A stretch of 64,000 bases of DNA, taken from the NCBI GenBank assembly GCA_963720235.1, contig OY970389.1, forward strand, positions 496,001 through 560,000, read 5' to 3'. The stretch is from JACMLC01 sp963720235. Lineage in GTDB: Bacteria; Acidobacteriota; Blastocatellia; Pyrinomonadales; Pyrinomonadaceae. The translations under genes were made by a program, and so were the position numbers. The notes under the pieces were generated by a model. That model was not told the DNA's origin. It made no database searches and worked only from the letters and a program-made list of their open reading frames with translations. This document shows, piece after piece, positions 8,059-15,887 of this stretch. Each line of letters starts with the position of its first letter. The stretch's first letter is position 1.

Positions 8059-8382
8059 ATGGAAGCCTTAGGCATGGTGGAATGCATGGGTCTGGTCGCC
8101 ATGATTGAAGCGGCTGATGCGATGGTCAAGGCCGCGAATGTGCGGCTCGTCGGCTATGAGAAGATTGATGCGGGACTTGTGACGGCGATTGTGCGCGGGG
8201 AAGTCGGCGCGGTCAAAAGCGCAGTCGAAGCCGGAGCCGCAGCCGCCTCGCGCGTCGGCACAGTCGTTGCGACGCACATCATCCCGCGCCCGCATGCAGA
8301 GGTGGACGAAGGCATTCCAGTTTTGCAAACGGGCGAGACGACGCGGAAAAAGATTAGCGGCTCTGTGCGCGGGAAGAAGTAG
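8059..8382 (+). CDS. BMC-H hexameric microcompartment shell protein 2
   Basis: A second single-domain BMC shell protein, 107 residues from the ATG at 8059; a GTG at 8044 is an alternative start. The order EALGMVE, AADAMVKAANV, VRGEVGAVKSAVEAGAAAA, HIIPRPHAEVD is canonical. The pore loop reads KIDAGL, with Asp where PduA-type proteins carry Gly, so its pore should be more acidic than that of shell protein 1. Last gene of the BMC locus. No trimeric (BMC-T) shell gene is present in the window. Confidence 0.93.
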   Translation: MEALGMVECMGLVAMIEAADAMVKAANVRLVGYEKIDAGLVTAIVRGEVGAVKSAVEAGAAAASRVGTVVATHIIPRPHAEVDEGIPVLQTGETTRKKISGSVRGKK

Positions 8383-8407
8383 AGTTTAAAGAACGACGAA
8401 GACAATT

Positions 8408-8478
8408 TCCCGCAAAGACGCAAAGGCGCAAAGAAGACAAGCAAGTCTTTCTTTGCGCCTTTGCGCCTTTGCGGGAAA
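8408..8478. repeat. Hairpin of GCAAAGGC/GCCTTTGC units
   Basis: Left arm repeats CGCAAAGACGCAAAGGCGCAAAG and right arm CTTTGCGCCTTTGCGCCTTTGCG. It lies between the convergent ends of shell gene 2 and the response regulator, where it could serve as a bidirectional terminator. Same family at 26827, 43838, 47150, 53138 and 62052. Confidence 0.8.
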
Positions 8479-8492
8479 CTTACTGCGCCTTT

Positions 8493-9245
8493 TCATTCTT
8501 CATCGCCAGCAGGCTGAGCGATAAAGCGATAGCCGACGCCGCGCACCGTTTGCAGGTGACGCGGCTTTGAAGGCACATCTTCGAGATGCTTTCTGAGTCG
8601 CACGATGAAGTTGTCTATCGCGCGCGTGTCCGTCTCTTCGTGCAGATTCCAGACCTCTTCGAGTATCTGTTTGCGCGCGACGATGCGGCCCTCGTGTTTG
8701 ATGAGATGGCGCAAGAGCTCTGCTTCCATCAAGGTCAGGCGAACAATCTTTTCTCCGACGCGCAATTCGAGCGCGGCAAAGTCTATCTTCTTGCCATCAA
8801 AGACAAAGATCGCTTCCGGGATTTCACGCGCCGCAATTTCTCCAGACTGAAACGGCTTGGTTGATTCCTGTAGCCACTCTCTGCGCCTGAGCAATCCGCG
8901 CAGCCGCGCCAGCAGGATAGAGAGTTCAAAAGGCTTTGGCAGGTAATCATCCGCGCCGGACTCGAAACCATTCAGCACATCCTCCGGTCGCCCGCGCGCC
9001 GTCAGCATCAAGACAGGCACAAACTGTCCGGCCTCTCTCAATTCCTTCGTGACAGTAAAGCCATCCATCCCCGGCAGCATCACATCGAGCACCACCGCGT
9101 CGAAACGCTCGCGCTCTTCCAATAACAACGCAAGCGCGGATTCGCCGTCGCCAGATACTTCGACCTCGTAGCCTTCCGCTTCGAGATTGAAGCGCAAGCC
9201 TTCGGCCAGATGCTTTTCGTCCTCTACAATCAGGACTGCGCTCAT
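8493..9245 (-). CDS. OmpR/PhoB-family response regulator
   Basis: 250 residues. The receiver domain (1-120) has the acidic pair ED at 8-9, phospho-acceptor Asp54 (VVLDVMLPGMDGF), Thr in LMLTAR and Lys in LPKPF. A winged-helix DNA-binding domain fills 150-245 (DNFIVRLRKHLED and TVRGVGYRF). The gene overlaps the upstream histidine kinase by 4 bases (ATGA), so the pair is translationally coupled with the kinase first. Targets unknown. Confidence 0.93.
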   Translation of the reverse strand: MSAVLIVEDEKHLAEGLRFNLEAEGYEVEVSGDGESALALLLEERERFDAVVLDVMLPGMDGFTVTKELREAGQFVPVLMLTARGRPEDVLNGFESGADDYLPKPFELSILLARLRGLLRRREWLQESTKPFQSGEIAAREIPEAIFVFDGKKIDFAALELRVGEKIVRLTLMEAELLRHLIKHEGRIVARKQILEEVWNLHEETDTRAIDNFIVRLRKHLEDVPSKPRHLQTVRGVGYRFIAQPAGDEE

Positions 9246-10183
9246 CTCTCGTGCGCCCTCGGAAGAAGAATCGTAAAAGTGCTCCCAGCGCCTTCGCCTT
9301 CGCTCTCTGCAAAGACGCGCCCGCCATGCTTTTCAATAATCGAGCGGACAATAAAAAGTCCGAGCCCGGTTCCTTTGACGCGCCGCATGACTAGACCCGG
9401 CACACGATAGAAGCGTTTAAAAATTCGCTTGAGTTGGCTGCGCGGAATCCCCACGCCGCGATCCGTGACGCGCACCATCACGCGCTTCTCGTCAACCGCT
9501 TCGACCTCTACGGAGACTTCAACTTTCTGCGGCGAATATTTGACGGCATTATCAATCAGATTAAGGACTGCTGCGCGCAACTCTTCTGCATCGCCAGTCA
9601 CATTCGCGCGCCCGTTGCCGTTATTGGAAGACGCGGAAAATTTTAGGGCATCTGCCTGAAGATTGTATCGCGTGCGCGCAAGCTCCATGCATTCGCGCGT
9701 CATCTCGCTCATATCAATCAGCGCGGGCGGCTCGTGACGACGGCGATGCCCGCTCTGGCCCGCGCGCAAGACCTGCTCGACTGTGTGCAGCAGTCGGTCG
9801 CTGTCCGCGAGCATGATGTCGTAAAACTCACGCCTGCGCGCTTCGTCCACTTCGTGCTTTTGCAGAGTTTCAAGATAGAGACGAATTGAAGTAATCGGAG
9901 TTTTGAGTTCGTGCGTCACGGCGTTGATAAAGCTGTCGTGTTGTTCATTGCGCCGTATCTCACGCACCAGAAACGTCGTGTTGAGCACGAGGCCCGTGAT
10001 GAGGAGGATGAAAAAGATTATCCCTAGAACGAGGAACGCGACCTCGCGCCAGTTGAGCAGAATCCAACCGACATTGAGGGCCACCGCCACCACGACCAGA
10101 CACGCGCCGAGCGTGATAAAGAATGCGATGGATTTGCGCCGACTCTTGACTCGCATATCGGCATTGTAAAGCAATTTCCTCAT
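9242..10183 (-). CDS. Membrane sensor histidine kinase
   Basis: 313 residues. Two transmembrane helices (about 19-44 and 48-74) have almost no periplasmic loop, so it is an intramembrane-sensing type. The HisKA box has His91 (NAVTHELKTPITS). The ATPase domain has the N box, RVTDRGVGIP (G1) and GTGLGLFIVRSI (G2). The start is uncertain: the ATG at 10183 lies inside a perfect 23-bp inverted repeat, and an ATG at 10156 (MRVKSRRKS) is just downstream of it. Confidence 0.92.
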   Translation of the reverse strand: MRKLLYNADMRVKSRRKSIAFFITLGACLVVVAVALNVGWILLNWREVAFLVLGIIFFILLITGLVLNTTFLVREIRRNEQHDSFINAVTHELKTPITSIRLYLETLQKHEVDEARRREFYDIMLADSDRLLHTVEQVLRAGQSGHRRRHEPPALIDMSEMTRECMELARTRYNLQADALKFSASSNNGNGRANVTGDAEELRAAVLNLIDNAVKYSPQKVEVSVEVEAVDEKRVMVRVTDRGVGIPRSQLKRIFKRFYRVPGLVMRRVKGTGLGLFIVRSIIEKHGGRVFAESEGEGAGSTFTILLPRAHER

Positions 10184-10223
10184 TGAATCATTTGCTCAAC
10201 GAGCAAATGATTCAATGAGGAAA
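10175..10223. repeat. Perfect 23-bp inverted repeat over the kinase start
   Basis: Arms 10175-10197 and 10201-10223 are exact complements with a 3-base loop (AAC). The first candidate start codon of the histidine kinase (10181-10183) is inside one arm. No T-run follows, so it is not a simple terminator for the desaturase gene. It could mask translation initiation or act as an operator. Confidence 0.85.
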
Positions 10224-10241
10224 TAATTTAGAGTCTGATTG

Positions 10242-11132
10242 TTAGGCTGCTTTCTTCAAAGCTTCGCCGGGCATTTCGCTTTCGGCAGCCGCAGGCATGT
10301 AGAGAGCTTTGTTGATAAGCTTGATGTTTTTCGCCAGCCCGAAAAATTGCAGAGCGCGGATGCCGTACCAGTTCATGTCAATCTCGTACCAGCGCAGGCC
10401 ATGACGCGCGGCTGTCGGGTGCGCGTGATGATTGTTGTGCCAGCCTTCGCCGAAAGTCAGAAGCGCGACCCACCAGAGGTTGGTCGAATCATCCGTCGTT
10501 TCAAATCTGCGCTTGCCCCACATGTGCGTCGCGGAATTGACCAGCCATGTCGCATGCAGTCCGACAGTGACGCGCAGGAAGATGCCCCACATCAACATGG
10601 GCCAGCCGCCGATGGCAAAGAGCACTCCGCCGCAAATGACAAGCGGCACGTAATAAAGTCTATTGGCCCAGACGTGAAACTTGTCTTTCATCAAGTCCGG
10701 CGCATAACGCTGCATCACTTCATCCGAATGCTGCTGAGCCGTGCCTTTGAAAATCCAACCGATGTGCGCCCACCATGCTCCGTCGCGCGGCGTGTGCGGG
10801 TCTTTGCCCTGCACTTCCGTATAGGCGTGATGGATGCGATGTGTGACGACCCAGTTGATATGCCCGCCTTCGAGCGAGAGCAGACCGCAGACGGTTAAGA
10901 TATATTCAACCCACTTCGGAGTCTTGAAGCCGCGATGAGTCAGCAGGCGATGAAATCCCATCCCGATGCCCGGATTACCCGATAGCCACCACAGAAACAT
11001 TGTGGCAATTAGTGCAGGCCATGTGAACATGAAGAGCGCGGCAATCGCGCCCGCATGAAAGATAATCATGAAGATGATAGTATTCCACCGAAAATCGGAT
11101 ACTGGTTTGCTCTCGCTGACTTCGCTTTGCAT
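10242..11132 (-). CDS. Membrane acyl-CoA/acyl-lipid desaturase (delta-9 type)
   Basis: Di-iron membrane desaturase that introduces a double bond into fatty acyl chains. The three histidine boxes are present: HRLLTH (61-66), HRIHH (98-102) and HNNHH (232-236). Hydrophobic pairs lie at about 18-52 and 163-195. Length (296) and box spacing fit the stearoyl-CoA desaturase group. Its end is 59 bases from the histidine kinase start on the same strand, so the two-component pair could be its downstream neighbour in one transcript; whether they act together on membrane fluidity is inference. Confidence 0.93.
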   Translation of the reverse strand: MQSEVSESKPVSDFRWNTIIFMIIFHAGAIAALFMFTWPALIATMFLWWLSGNPGIGMGFHRLLTHRGFKTPKWVEYILTVCGLLSLEGGHINWVVTHRIHHAYTEVQGKDPHTPRDGAWWAHIGWIFKGTAQQHSDEVMQRYAPDLMKDKFHVWANRLYYVPLVICGGVLFAIGGWPMLMWGIFLRVTVGLHATWLVNSATHMWGKRRFETTDDSTNLWWVALLTFGEGWHNNHHAHPTAARHGLRWYEIDMNWYGIRALQFFGLAKNIKLINKALYMPAAAESEMPGEALKKAA

Positions 11133-11353
11133 AGTGTCTCCCGTACTTGGAATTGAATTGTCTGCCCTCTATTTTGATGCGGGGAACTGTGGCAATCTTA
11201 ACAAGTTCATCCGCAACCGAATGTAATAGTTATGTAAGCGATTGTCTTGACCGCGATGTGAAGGCTGGAAAACACAAAATCTTTACATGTGTGATAGGCT
11301 TTCATGAAAATCTTTCTCCCTGAGCAATCCGGCAAGCGAGGTGTTGTGGCCCA

Positions 11354-12325
11354 GTGATTACTACTGTCTGTCTGAACAGCGCGGAAAAAAAGTTTACGGA
11401 AAATTTTCCGGCGGCTGATATCAGCGATTACTGCATAGATGATAAGCACGTTGTCTGGGCGGATGTCTCAGACCCGACAAGCGAAGATTTTACGGAGCTG
11501 GCCGAAGAGTTTAATTTTCACCCGCTCTCGATTGAAGACTGCCGCAACGCGCACCAGCGTCCGAAGGTCGAAGAGTATCCGGGCTATTACTTCATAGTGC
11601 TCTATGAAGCGGAACTGGTCGGGCCGCACGATAATCTGGAACTGCGCGAGTTGAATATCTTTCTCGGCGCAAACTTTCTGGTGACGGTTCACAGCCGCCC
11701 CATTCGCGCCGTCAAGACAGCCGCGCGGCTCTGGAAAGAATGGACAGACCGCGCAGATCAAGGCTCCGGCCTCCTGGCTTATCTCTTGATTGATGCGATT
11801 GTTGACGACTACATGCCGCTGCTGGATATTTTGAGCGAGCGGATGGACTTGATTGAAGACCAAATCTTCGGAGACTTTCAATCCGACACGATTCAGGAAA
11901 TCTTTCGCATTAAAAAACAACTGCTCTACCTGCGCCGCTCCATCACGCCGCTGCGAGACGTTTTCAACACCATGCTCAGGCGCGAGCAGCCAATCTTCCG
12001 GCGCGAGACACACGTCTATTTTCAAGACGTGTTCGACCACATCATACGTGTCGCGGATAATATAGACTCCTTGCGCGACATGCTCGGCTCGACGATGGAT
12101 GCGTACCTGTCCGTCTCCGGCAATCGCATGAACATGGTCATGAAGCGTTTGACCTCAGTTGCCACGATTCTGATGTCCGTCACTCTGGTTGCAGGAATCT
12201 ACGGCATGAACTTCGACTTTATGCCGGAGTTGAAATGGAAGTACGGCTATGTCTTTGCGCTCTTCTCGATAGTCGTGGTCGGCTTCGGACTCTACCTTTA
12301 TTTGAGAAAGGTGGAATGGTTATGA
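11354..12325 (+). CDS. corA: CorA family magnesium/cobalt transporter
   Basis: 323 residues from a GTG. The soluble N-terminal domain includes DVSDPTSEDFTELAEEF. A long helical region leads to two C-terminal transmembrane helices, with the signature GMN (GIYGMNFDFMPEL) in the loop after the first. Forms pentameric channels for divalent cations. Its stop overlaps the start of the next gene by ATGA. Confidence 0.93.
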   Translation: MITTVCLNSAEKKFTENFPAADISDYCIDDKHVVWADVSDPTSEDFTELAEEFNFHPLSIEDCRNAHQRPKVEEYPGYYFIVLYEAELVGPHDNLELRELNIFLGANFLVTVHSRPIRAVKTAARLWKEWTDRADQGSGLLAYLLIDAIVDDYMPLLDILSERMDLIEDQIFGDFQSDTIQEIFRIKKQLLYLRRSITPLRDVFNTMLRREQPIFRRETHVYFQDVFDHIIRVADNIDSLRDMLGSTMDAYLSVSGNRMNMVMKRLTSVATILMSVTLVAGIYGMNFDFMPELKWKYGYVFALFSIVVVGFGLYLYLRKVEWL

Positions 12326-12651
12326 GGAAGAAGAAGAGAAAGTACGGTCACGAGCATTATCTGAGGTATAACAAAGACGGAGACATCTCAGAGTTGTCCG
12401 CGCGTCTGGCTCCGCTCGAAGAGCTTGATAAAGAGACTGTTCAACAGCATCCATCCCAGAAGAAGAACGACGATACCATTGTGATTGATACAGGCAGCTT
12501 GAAGCTCCCGAAAAATTTGATGGATAAGGAGCGCGAAGAGCACGGCATCCTGGGCCTTGAGCCGATTGTGCTGGCTATTCTCATTCTCGCGCTCGCCTTT
12601 GTCGCTTTCATAGCATATCTGGTTTCCCAAATGCCTGCGCCCGTAAAGTAA
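12322..12651 (+). CDS. Small membrane protein coupled to corA
   Basis: 109 residues from the ATG at 12322, chosen because AAGGTGG (12308-12314) is well spaced and the ATGA overlap with corA suits coupling; a longer in-frame extension would run back into corA. Very basic N-terminus (MRKKKRKYGHEHYLRYNKDG), polar middle, one C-terminal hydrophobic helix (PIVLAILILALAFVAFIAYL). Family not recognised. A CorA partner role is inference from coupling only. Confidence 0.65.
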   Translation: MRKKKRKYGHEHYLRYNKDGDISELSARLAPLEELDKETVQQHPSQKKNDDTIVIDTGSLKLPKNLMDKEREEHGILGLEPIVLAILILALAFVAFIAYLVSQMPAPVK

Positions 12652-12661
12652 GCGATGTGAA

Positions 12662-12895
12662 TGCGCCTTTTGGCGGCTCTCGCCGCTCTTGCTGTGCGGA
12701 AAGTCTGTGACTTTCCGTTAATCTGTCTTTTTAACTTTAGAGGCTGCGCCTCGACGATACGAGGCGCAGCCTCGTCAGGTTCGGGGAGCGTGACGGAAAG
12801 CCACAGGCTTTCCGCACAGCAAAGGCGGCAAGAGCCGCTTTAATATAAACAGCCCCTTTAATACAAACAGCCGCTTTAATATAAACAGCCCCTTG
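12662..12895. repeat. Mosaic of short palindromes (GGAAAG..CTTTCC, GAGGC..GCCTC, GGCGGC..GCCGC)
   Basis: Fills the gap between the converging coupled membrane protein and VWA genes. It contains GCGGAAAGTC..GACTTTCCG, GAGGCTGCGCCTC, GAGGCGCAGCCTC and GGCGGCAAGAGCCGC, then three copies of an AAACAGCC(G/C)CTTTAAT unit. The same vocabulary recurs at 50733-50985 and 60118-60277. Confidence 0.7.
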
Positions 12896-12896
12896 A

Positions 12897-14138
12897 TTAA
12901 GGCTTGCGCCCGCCTGTGGTTGGTTTGGTGTCGCGCGGCGCGGCGGGCTTGGGAGCAGTCGTGTTTCCGCCTCCGCCGTCACGCGGCGCAGTGCGACCGG
13001 GACGTGTGATGGCAATGCGTTTATCGCGGCTCTGATTATCCGCGACTGAGACGCGTATGGCGCGATAGGTTCCGTCGCGTCTATCATTGGACGGGTAATA
13101 GCTGATGACATACTGCGTGCGCATGTCACGCGTAATCTCTGCGGCGATGCCGGGCAGTTCATTCAGAGAGTTTGGAAAGAAGGCGCGCCCGCCGGTCTCT
13201 TCGGCCATCTTATTAATAAGCTCGACGGCTTTGCCTTTGCTGCTCCGGCGTATAAAGACGCCTTTCTTCTCGTCGTCAAGCTCGCCCACGAAACCAATGA
13301 TGAAAATCTGCACATCCTCTTCGCGCAGGCGCGCAAAGAGATCTCTGTCCTTGTAATAACTGTCACGGTCTTCGCCGTCCGTGACGACAATCAAGGCGCG
13401 TCGGCGGCGGTCTTCAAGGTCGCTGCCTTTTTTGTAAGCCGCGACATGCTCGGCTGCCAGATAGACTGCATCAATCACAGCGGTCTGCCCGCCTTCTGGA
13501 AAAAAGCTTTCGAGCACATCTATCAAAGTCGCTTTGTCAGAACTGAAATCCTGCGCGACCTCTATCTTGTCGCTGCTGATAAAGCGCATCAGGAATGTTT
13601 CATCGCCCGGCTTGTTGCTGTTGATGATAGTCTTGCCGGCTTCAATCACCTTGACGATTTGCGAGCGCAGAGAGCCGGACGTGTCAATCGCAAGGCCATA
13701 GCTAATCGGCACTTCTTCCTTCGAGATGAATTCCAGCTTTTGCAGCACGCCGTCTTCATAGACGCGAAACTCTTCCTGCCGCACATCGTTGACTGTACGG
13801 TTGTTGCGGTCAATCACGCGGACATTGAGATTCACAAGATTGGTATCAATCTTGACAGTGTCGCCTTCATCAAGCTCTATGCCTGCGGGGTCATCAGGCG
13901 TGGGCGAAGGAGTTGCGCCGGGAGACGAGGCGGGCGGCGGCAGGTTCTGAATCTTTGGCGGCGTGGGCTGTGCCGATGCATCAACGCGGCGTGGCCGCGC
14001 GTCCTGCTGCGTCTGCCGCTGCGCGTGTCCAGCATGCGAGAGGACAAGAAAGAGCAGCGATAGAGCAAAGGATGCCGCAAGCGCAAAGGCGCGGCGCGAA
14101 TTTTTCATGATGTGTAAGCGGCGATGTTTCATCTTCAT
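12897..14138 (-). CDS. Secreted VWFA-domain protein (acidobacterial VWFA-related family)
   Basis: 413 residues. Signal peptide within residues 11-40 (a second start, MKNSRRAFALAA, lies at 14108). A Pro-rich spacer is followed by an N-terminal beta module (VNLNVRVIDRNNRTVNDV) and a von Willebrand A domain with the MIDAS motif DTSGS, the distal Thr (GGQTA) and TDGED. A C-terminal Gly/Pro/Lys-rich tail follows. This layout is typical of Acidobacteria. Binding partner unknown. The next gene upstream on the same strand is a paralogue. Confidence 0.85.
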   Translation of the reverse strand: MKMKHRRLHIMKNSRRAFALAASFALSLLFLVLSHAGHAQRQTQQDARPRRVDASAQPTPPKIQNLPPPASSPGATPSPTPDDPAGIELDEGDTVKIDTNLVNLNVRVIDRNNRTVNDVRQEEFRVYEDGVLQKLEFISKEEVPISYGLAIDTSGSLRSQIVKVIEAGKTIINSNKPGDETFLMRFISSDKIEVAQDFSSDKATLIDVLESFFPEGGQTAVIDAVYLAAEHVAAYKKGSDLEDRRRRALIVVTDGEDRDSYYKDRDLFARLREEDVQIFIIGFVGELDDEKKGVFIRRSSKGKAVELINKMAEETGGRAFFPNSLNELPGIAAEITRDMRTQYVISYYPSNDRRDGTYRAIRVSVADNQSRDKRIAITRPGRTAPRDGGGGNTTAPKPAAPRDTKPTTGGRKP

Positions 14139-14151
14139 AGTTTTAACAAAA

Positions 14152-14223
14152 GATGCCAGATGCCGGATGTCAGATGTTAGTTAAAAACAGAAACTGACAT
14201 CCGGCATCAAACATCTGACATCC
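14152..14223. repeat. Hairpin of CAGATGC/CATCTGA units
   Basis: Left arm AGATGCCAGATGCCGGATGTCAG and right arm CTGACATCCGGCATCAAACATC are near-complements, between the two VWA genes. Nothing else is recognised in 14139-14340. Confidence 0.7.
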
Positions 14224-14340
14224 ATTTATGCGCTGCTGGGGCAAAGAGCAACTGCGCCGGGCTCGAATTGCTCGCGCGCACACGTTTGTAAAGATGCCCT
14301 CGAAGGCGTTTGGCGTTGCCGCGCGCCGCGCTCCTGAAAA

Positions 14341-15354
14341 CTATTTACGCGGATTGGTAATCGCGTAGTAACCCTCGCGGCTGCGCACGAAGAGGCGCGG
14401 CAATCCGCGCGGCGGCGTGACCTTCACTTTGAGCTTGTGCCACTTGCCGTCGTTGACAAAGTTCGCGGGCCTGTAACCAATCGAATATTGATGTCTCAAC
14501 TCAAGCGCGATGCGCTCGAAGATTTCATCCATCTCGGCAGCCGTGTTCGGGAAGAAAGCTTTGCCGCCGGAGACGGAAGAGAGTTCATCCAGCAATGCCT
14601 GCCCGTGCATGCCGAGCGCGCTGCCGGGGTCAGAGCCGCCGAGGATGCCTATCGAATAGACCACGACATCTGATTCTTTCAGGAGACGACGAAGCTCGTT
14701 AAAAGTGTAACGCGAATTATTATCCTGACCGTCGCTGATTAAGAGCACCGCGCGCTTTTGATGCGAGCCGCGCGTCACTTTTTCCACGCCTAGATAACAG
14801 GCATCGTAAAGAGCCGTCTGTCCCTTTGTGTCAACGAAAGTCAGCTTGTCGAGGACTGCGTTTCCGTCGCGCGTTTTGTCAATCAGAAGCTGCGCGCGCG
14901 AGTTGAATCCGACCAGAAAATATTCGTCGAGGTTATGACTCGTCTCGATAAAACGCGAGAGCGCGACGCGCGCCTTCGAGAGCTTGTCGCCGCTCATAGA
15001 GCCGGACACGTCGAAGATAACGCCGACGGTGACAGGCGCGTCATCGTCGCTGAAATACTCTATGGTCTGCTCTTCTTTATTATCAAAGACGGAGAAATGT
15101 TTTTTGTTGAGCCCGGAGACGAAGCGGCCATACTGGTCTGTCACCGTGACGGTCATCGTAATCAAATCCGTATTGACGATGATTGGACTATCATCTGCCG
15201 TTTGTCCTGCGGCATTGGGCGTCGGCTGAGGCGTGGCCGCGTTCTGTTTCTGTTGAGCATCAGTCTGAAACGGCGTCAAGATGGCCGCGCAGGTGAAGAG
15301 AAGACAGCAGACAAGCGCAATCTTGAATCTATTCGAGCGCTCTTCTACGTTCAT
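14341..15354 (-). CDS. Secreted VWFA-domain protein, second copy
   Basis: 337 residues. Signal peptide near residues 12-33, low-complexity Ala/Gln spacer, then the same module order as its neighbour: VTVTDQYGRFVSGL, MIDAS DVSGS, GQTALYDAC and SDGQDNNS. It ends REGYYAITNPRK. Sequence relatedness and adjacency suggest tandem duplication followed by strong divergence. Confidence 0.87.
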   Translation of the reverse strand: MNVEERSNRFKIALVCCLLFTCAAILTPFQTDAQQKQNAATPQPTPNAAGQTADDSPIIVNTDLITMTVTVTDQYGRFVSGLNKKHFSVFDNKEEQTIEYFSDDDAPVTVGVIFDVSGSMSGDKLSKARVALSRFIETSHNLDEYFLVGFNSRAQLLIDKTRDGNAVLDKLTFVDTKGQTALYDACYLGVEKVTRGSHQKRAVLLISDGQDNNSRYTFNELRRLLKESDVVVYSIGILGGSDPGSALGMHGQALLDELSSVSGGKAFFPNTAAEMDEIFERIALELRHQYSIGYRPANFVNDGKWHKLKVKVTPPRGLPRLFVRSREGYYAITNPRK

Positions 15355-15365
15355 GTGACCCCCTG

Positions 15366-15407
15366 TTCCTTTCGAGTTTCAAGAGACTTTTCGCAAGGCT
15401 CTCGAAA
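15366..15407. other. Structured leader candidate upstream of the second VWA gene
   Basis: CCTTTCGAG (15366-15374) and CTCGAAAGG (15399-15407) are exact complements, with GAGACTTTT..AGGCTCTC able to pair inside. It would lie in the 5' untranslated region of the leftward VWA gene. No known riboswitch consensus was recognised. In the 15355-15887 gap I see this hairpin and the 15691-15786 repeat; 15410-15690 holds nothing I can name. Confidence 0.35.
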
Positions 15408-15690
15408 GGAGATATTCGACGGCGTCCGCCAGTCCGGGTTCGAAAGACGAACTCTGTAGGCCGGAAGACACCCGCTAGTTTTGTGGCGAAATAGATTCGG
15501 CTTTCGGGGAGACCACCGCATGCTACTTTAGTTTTTTGGTCACCGGATAGCGATGCTTGCTGGCATTGTAAGACACGCTTGTCGCCCGCGCAAGAAGGCC
15601 GATGTAAAAAGAGTTTACGTCAGGTCTGATGTCGGTTTCCCCGCTTTGGTTTGTTCTGCCTGCAACTTTCCGCATCGGGCGGCGTGTAAA

Positions 15691-15786
15691 GGTCAGAACC
15701 GCCTGCGGTAGCGGGCGGGTCTTTGTATTCTAATAATTGTTTTTGTTATCTCTCACACCCGCCCGCTACCGTAGGCGGTTCTGACC
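15691..15786. repeat. 30-bp inverted repeat, MITE-like
   Basis: Arms 15691-15720 (GGTCAGAACCGCCTGCGGTA start) and 15757-15786 are complementary with one mismatch, around a 36-bp AT-rich core. No coding capacity. It lies directly upstream of a TATAAT (15803-15808) that may be the -10 box for the gspF operon. Confidence 0.75.
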
Positions 15787-15802
15787 TCTCGTGGTCGCAT
15801 GG

Positions 15803-15808
15803 TATAAT
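15803..15808 (+). promoter_or_regulatory. Possible -10 box for the secretion operon
   Basis: Exact TATAAT 80 bases upstream of the gspF start. A weak TTCTGA -35 (15779-15784) would be 18 bases away and would fall inside the right arm of the inverted repeat. Confidence 0.4.
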
Positions 15809-15887
15809 TTCTTAAACTTTCCATTGATTCGATTGGGCCAGTGGGCCAATCGAGTCGAACCGAGCTTGAGCGAGTAGATTAAGATTC

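Noticed and set aside
10175..10223. Intrinsic terminator of the desaturase gene
   Set aside because: Stem is AT-rich and not followed by a T-run on the minus strand.
15436..15460. tRNA gene suggested by a GGTTCGA T-loop-like match
   Set aside because: No acceptor, D or anticodon arms can be formed around it.
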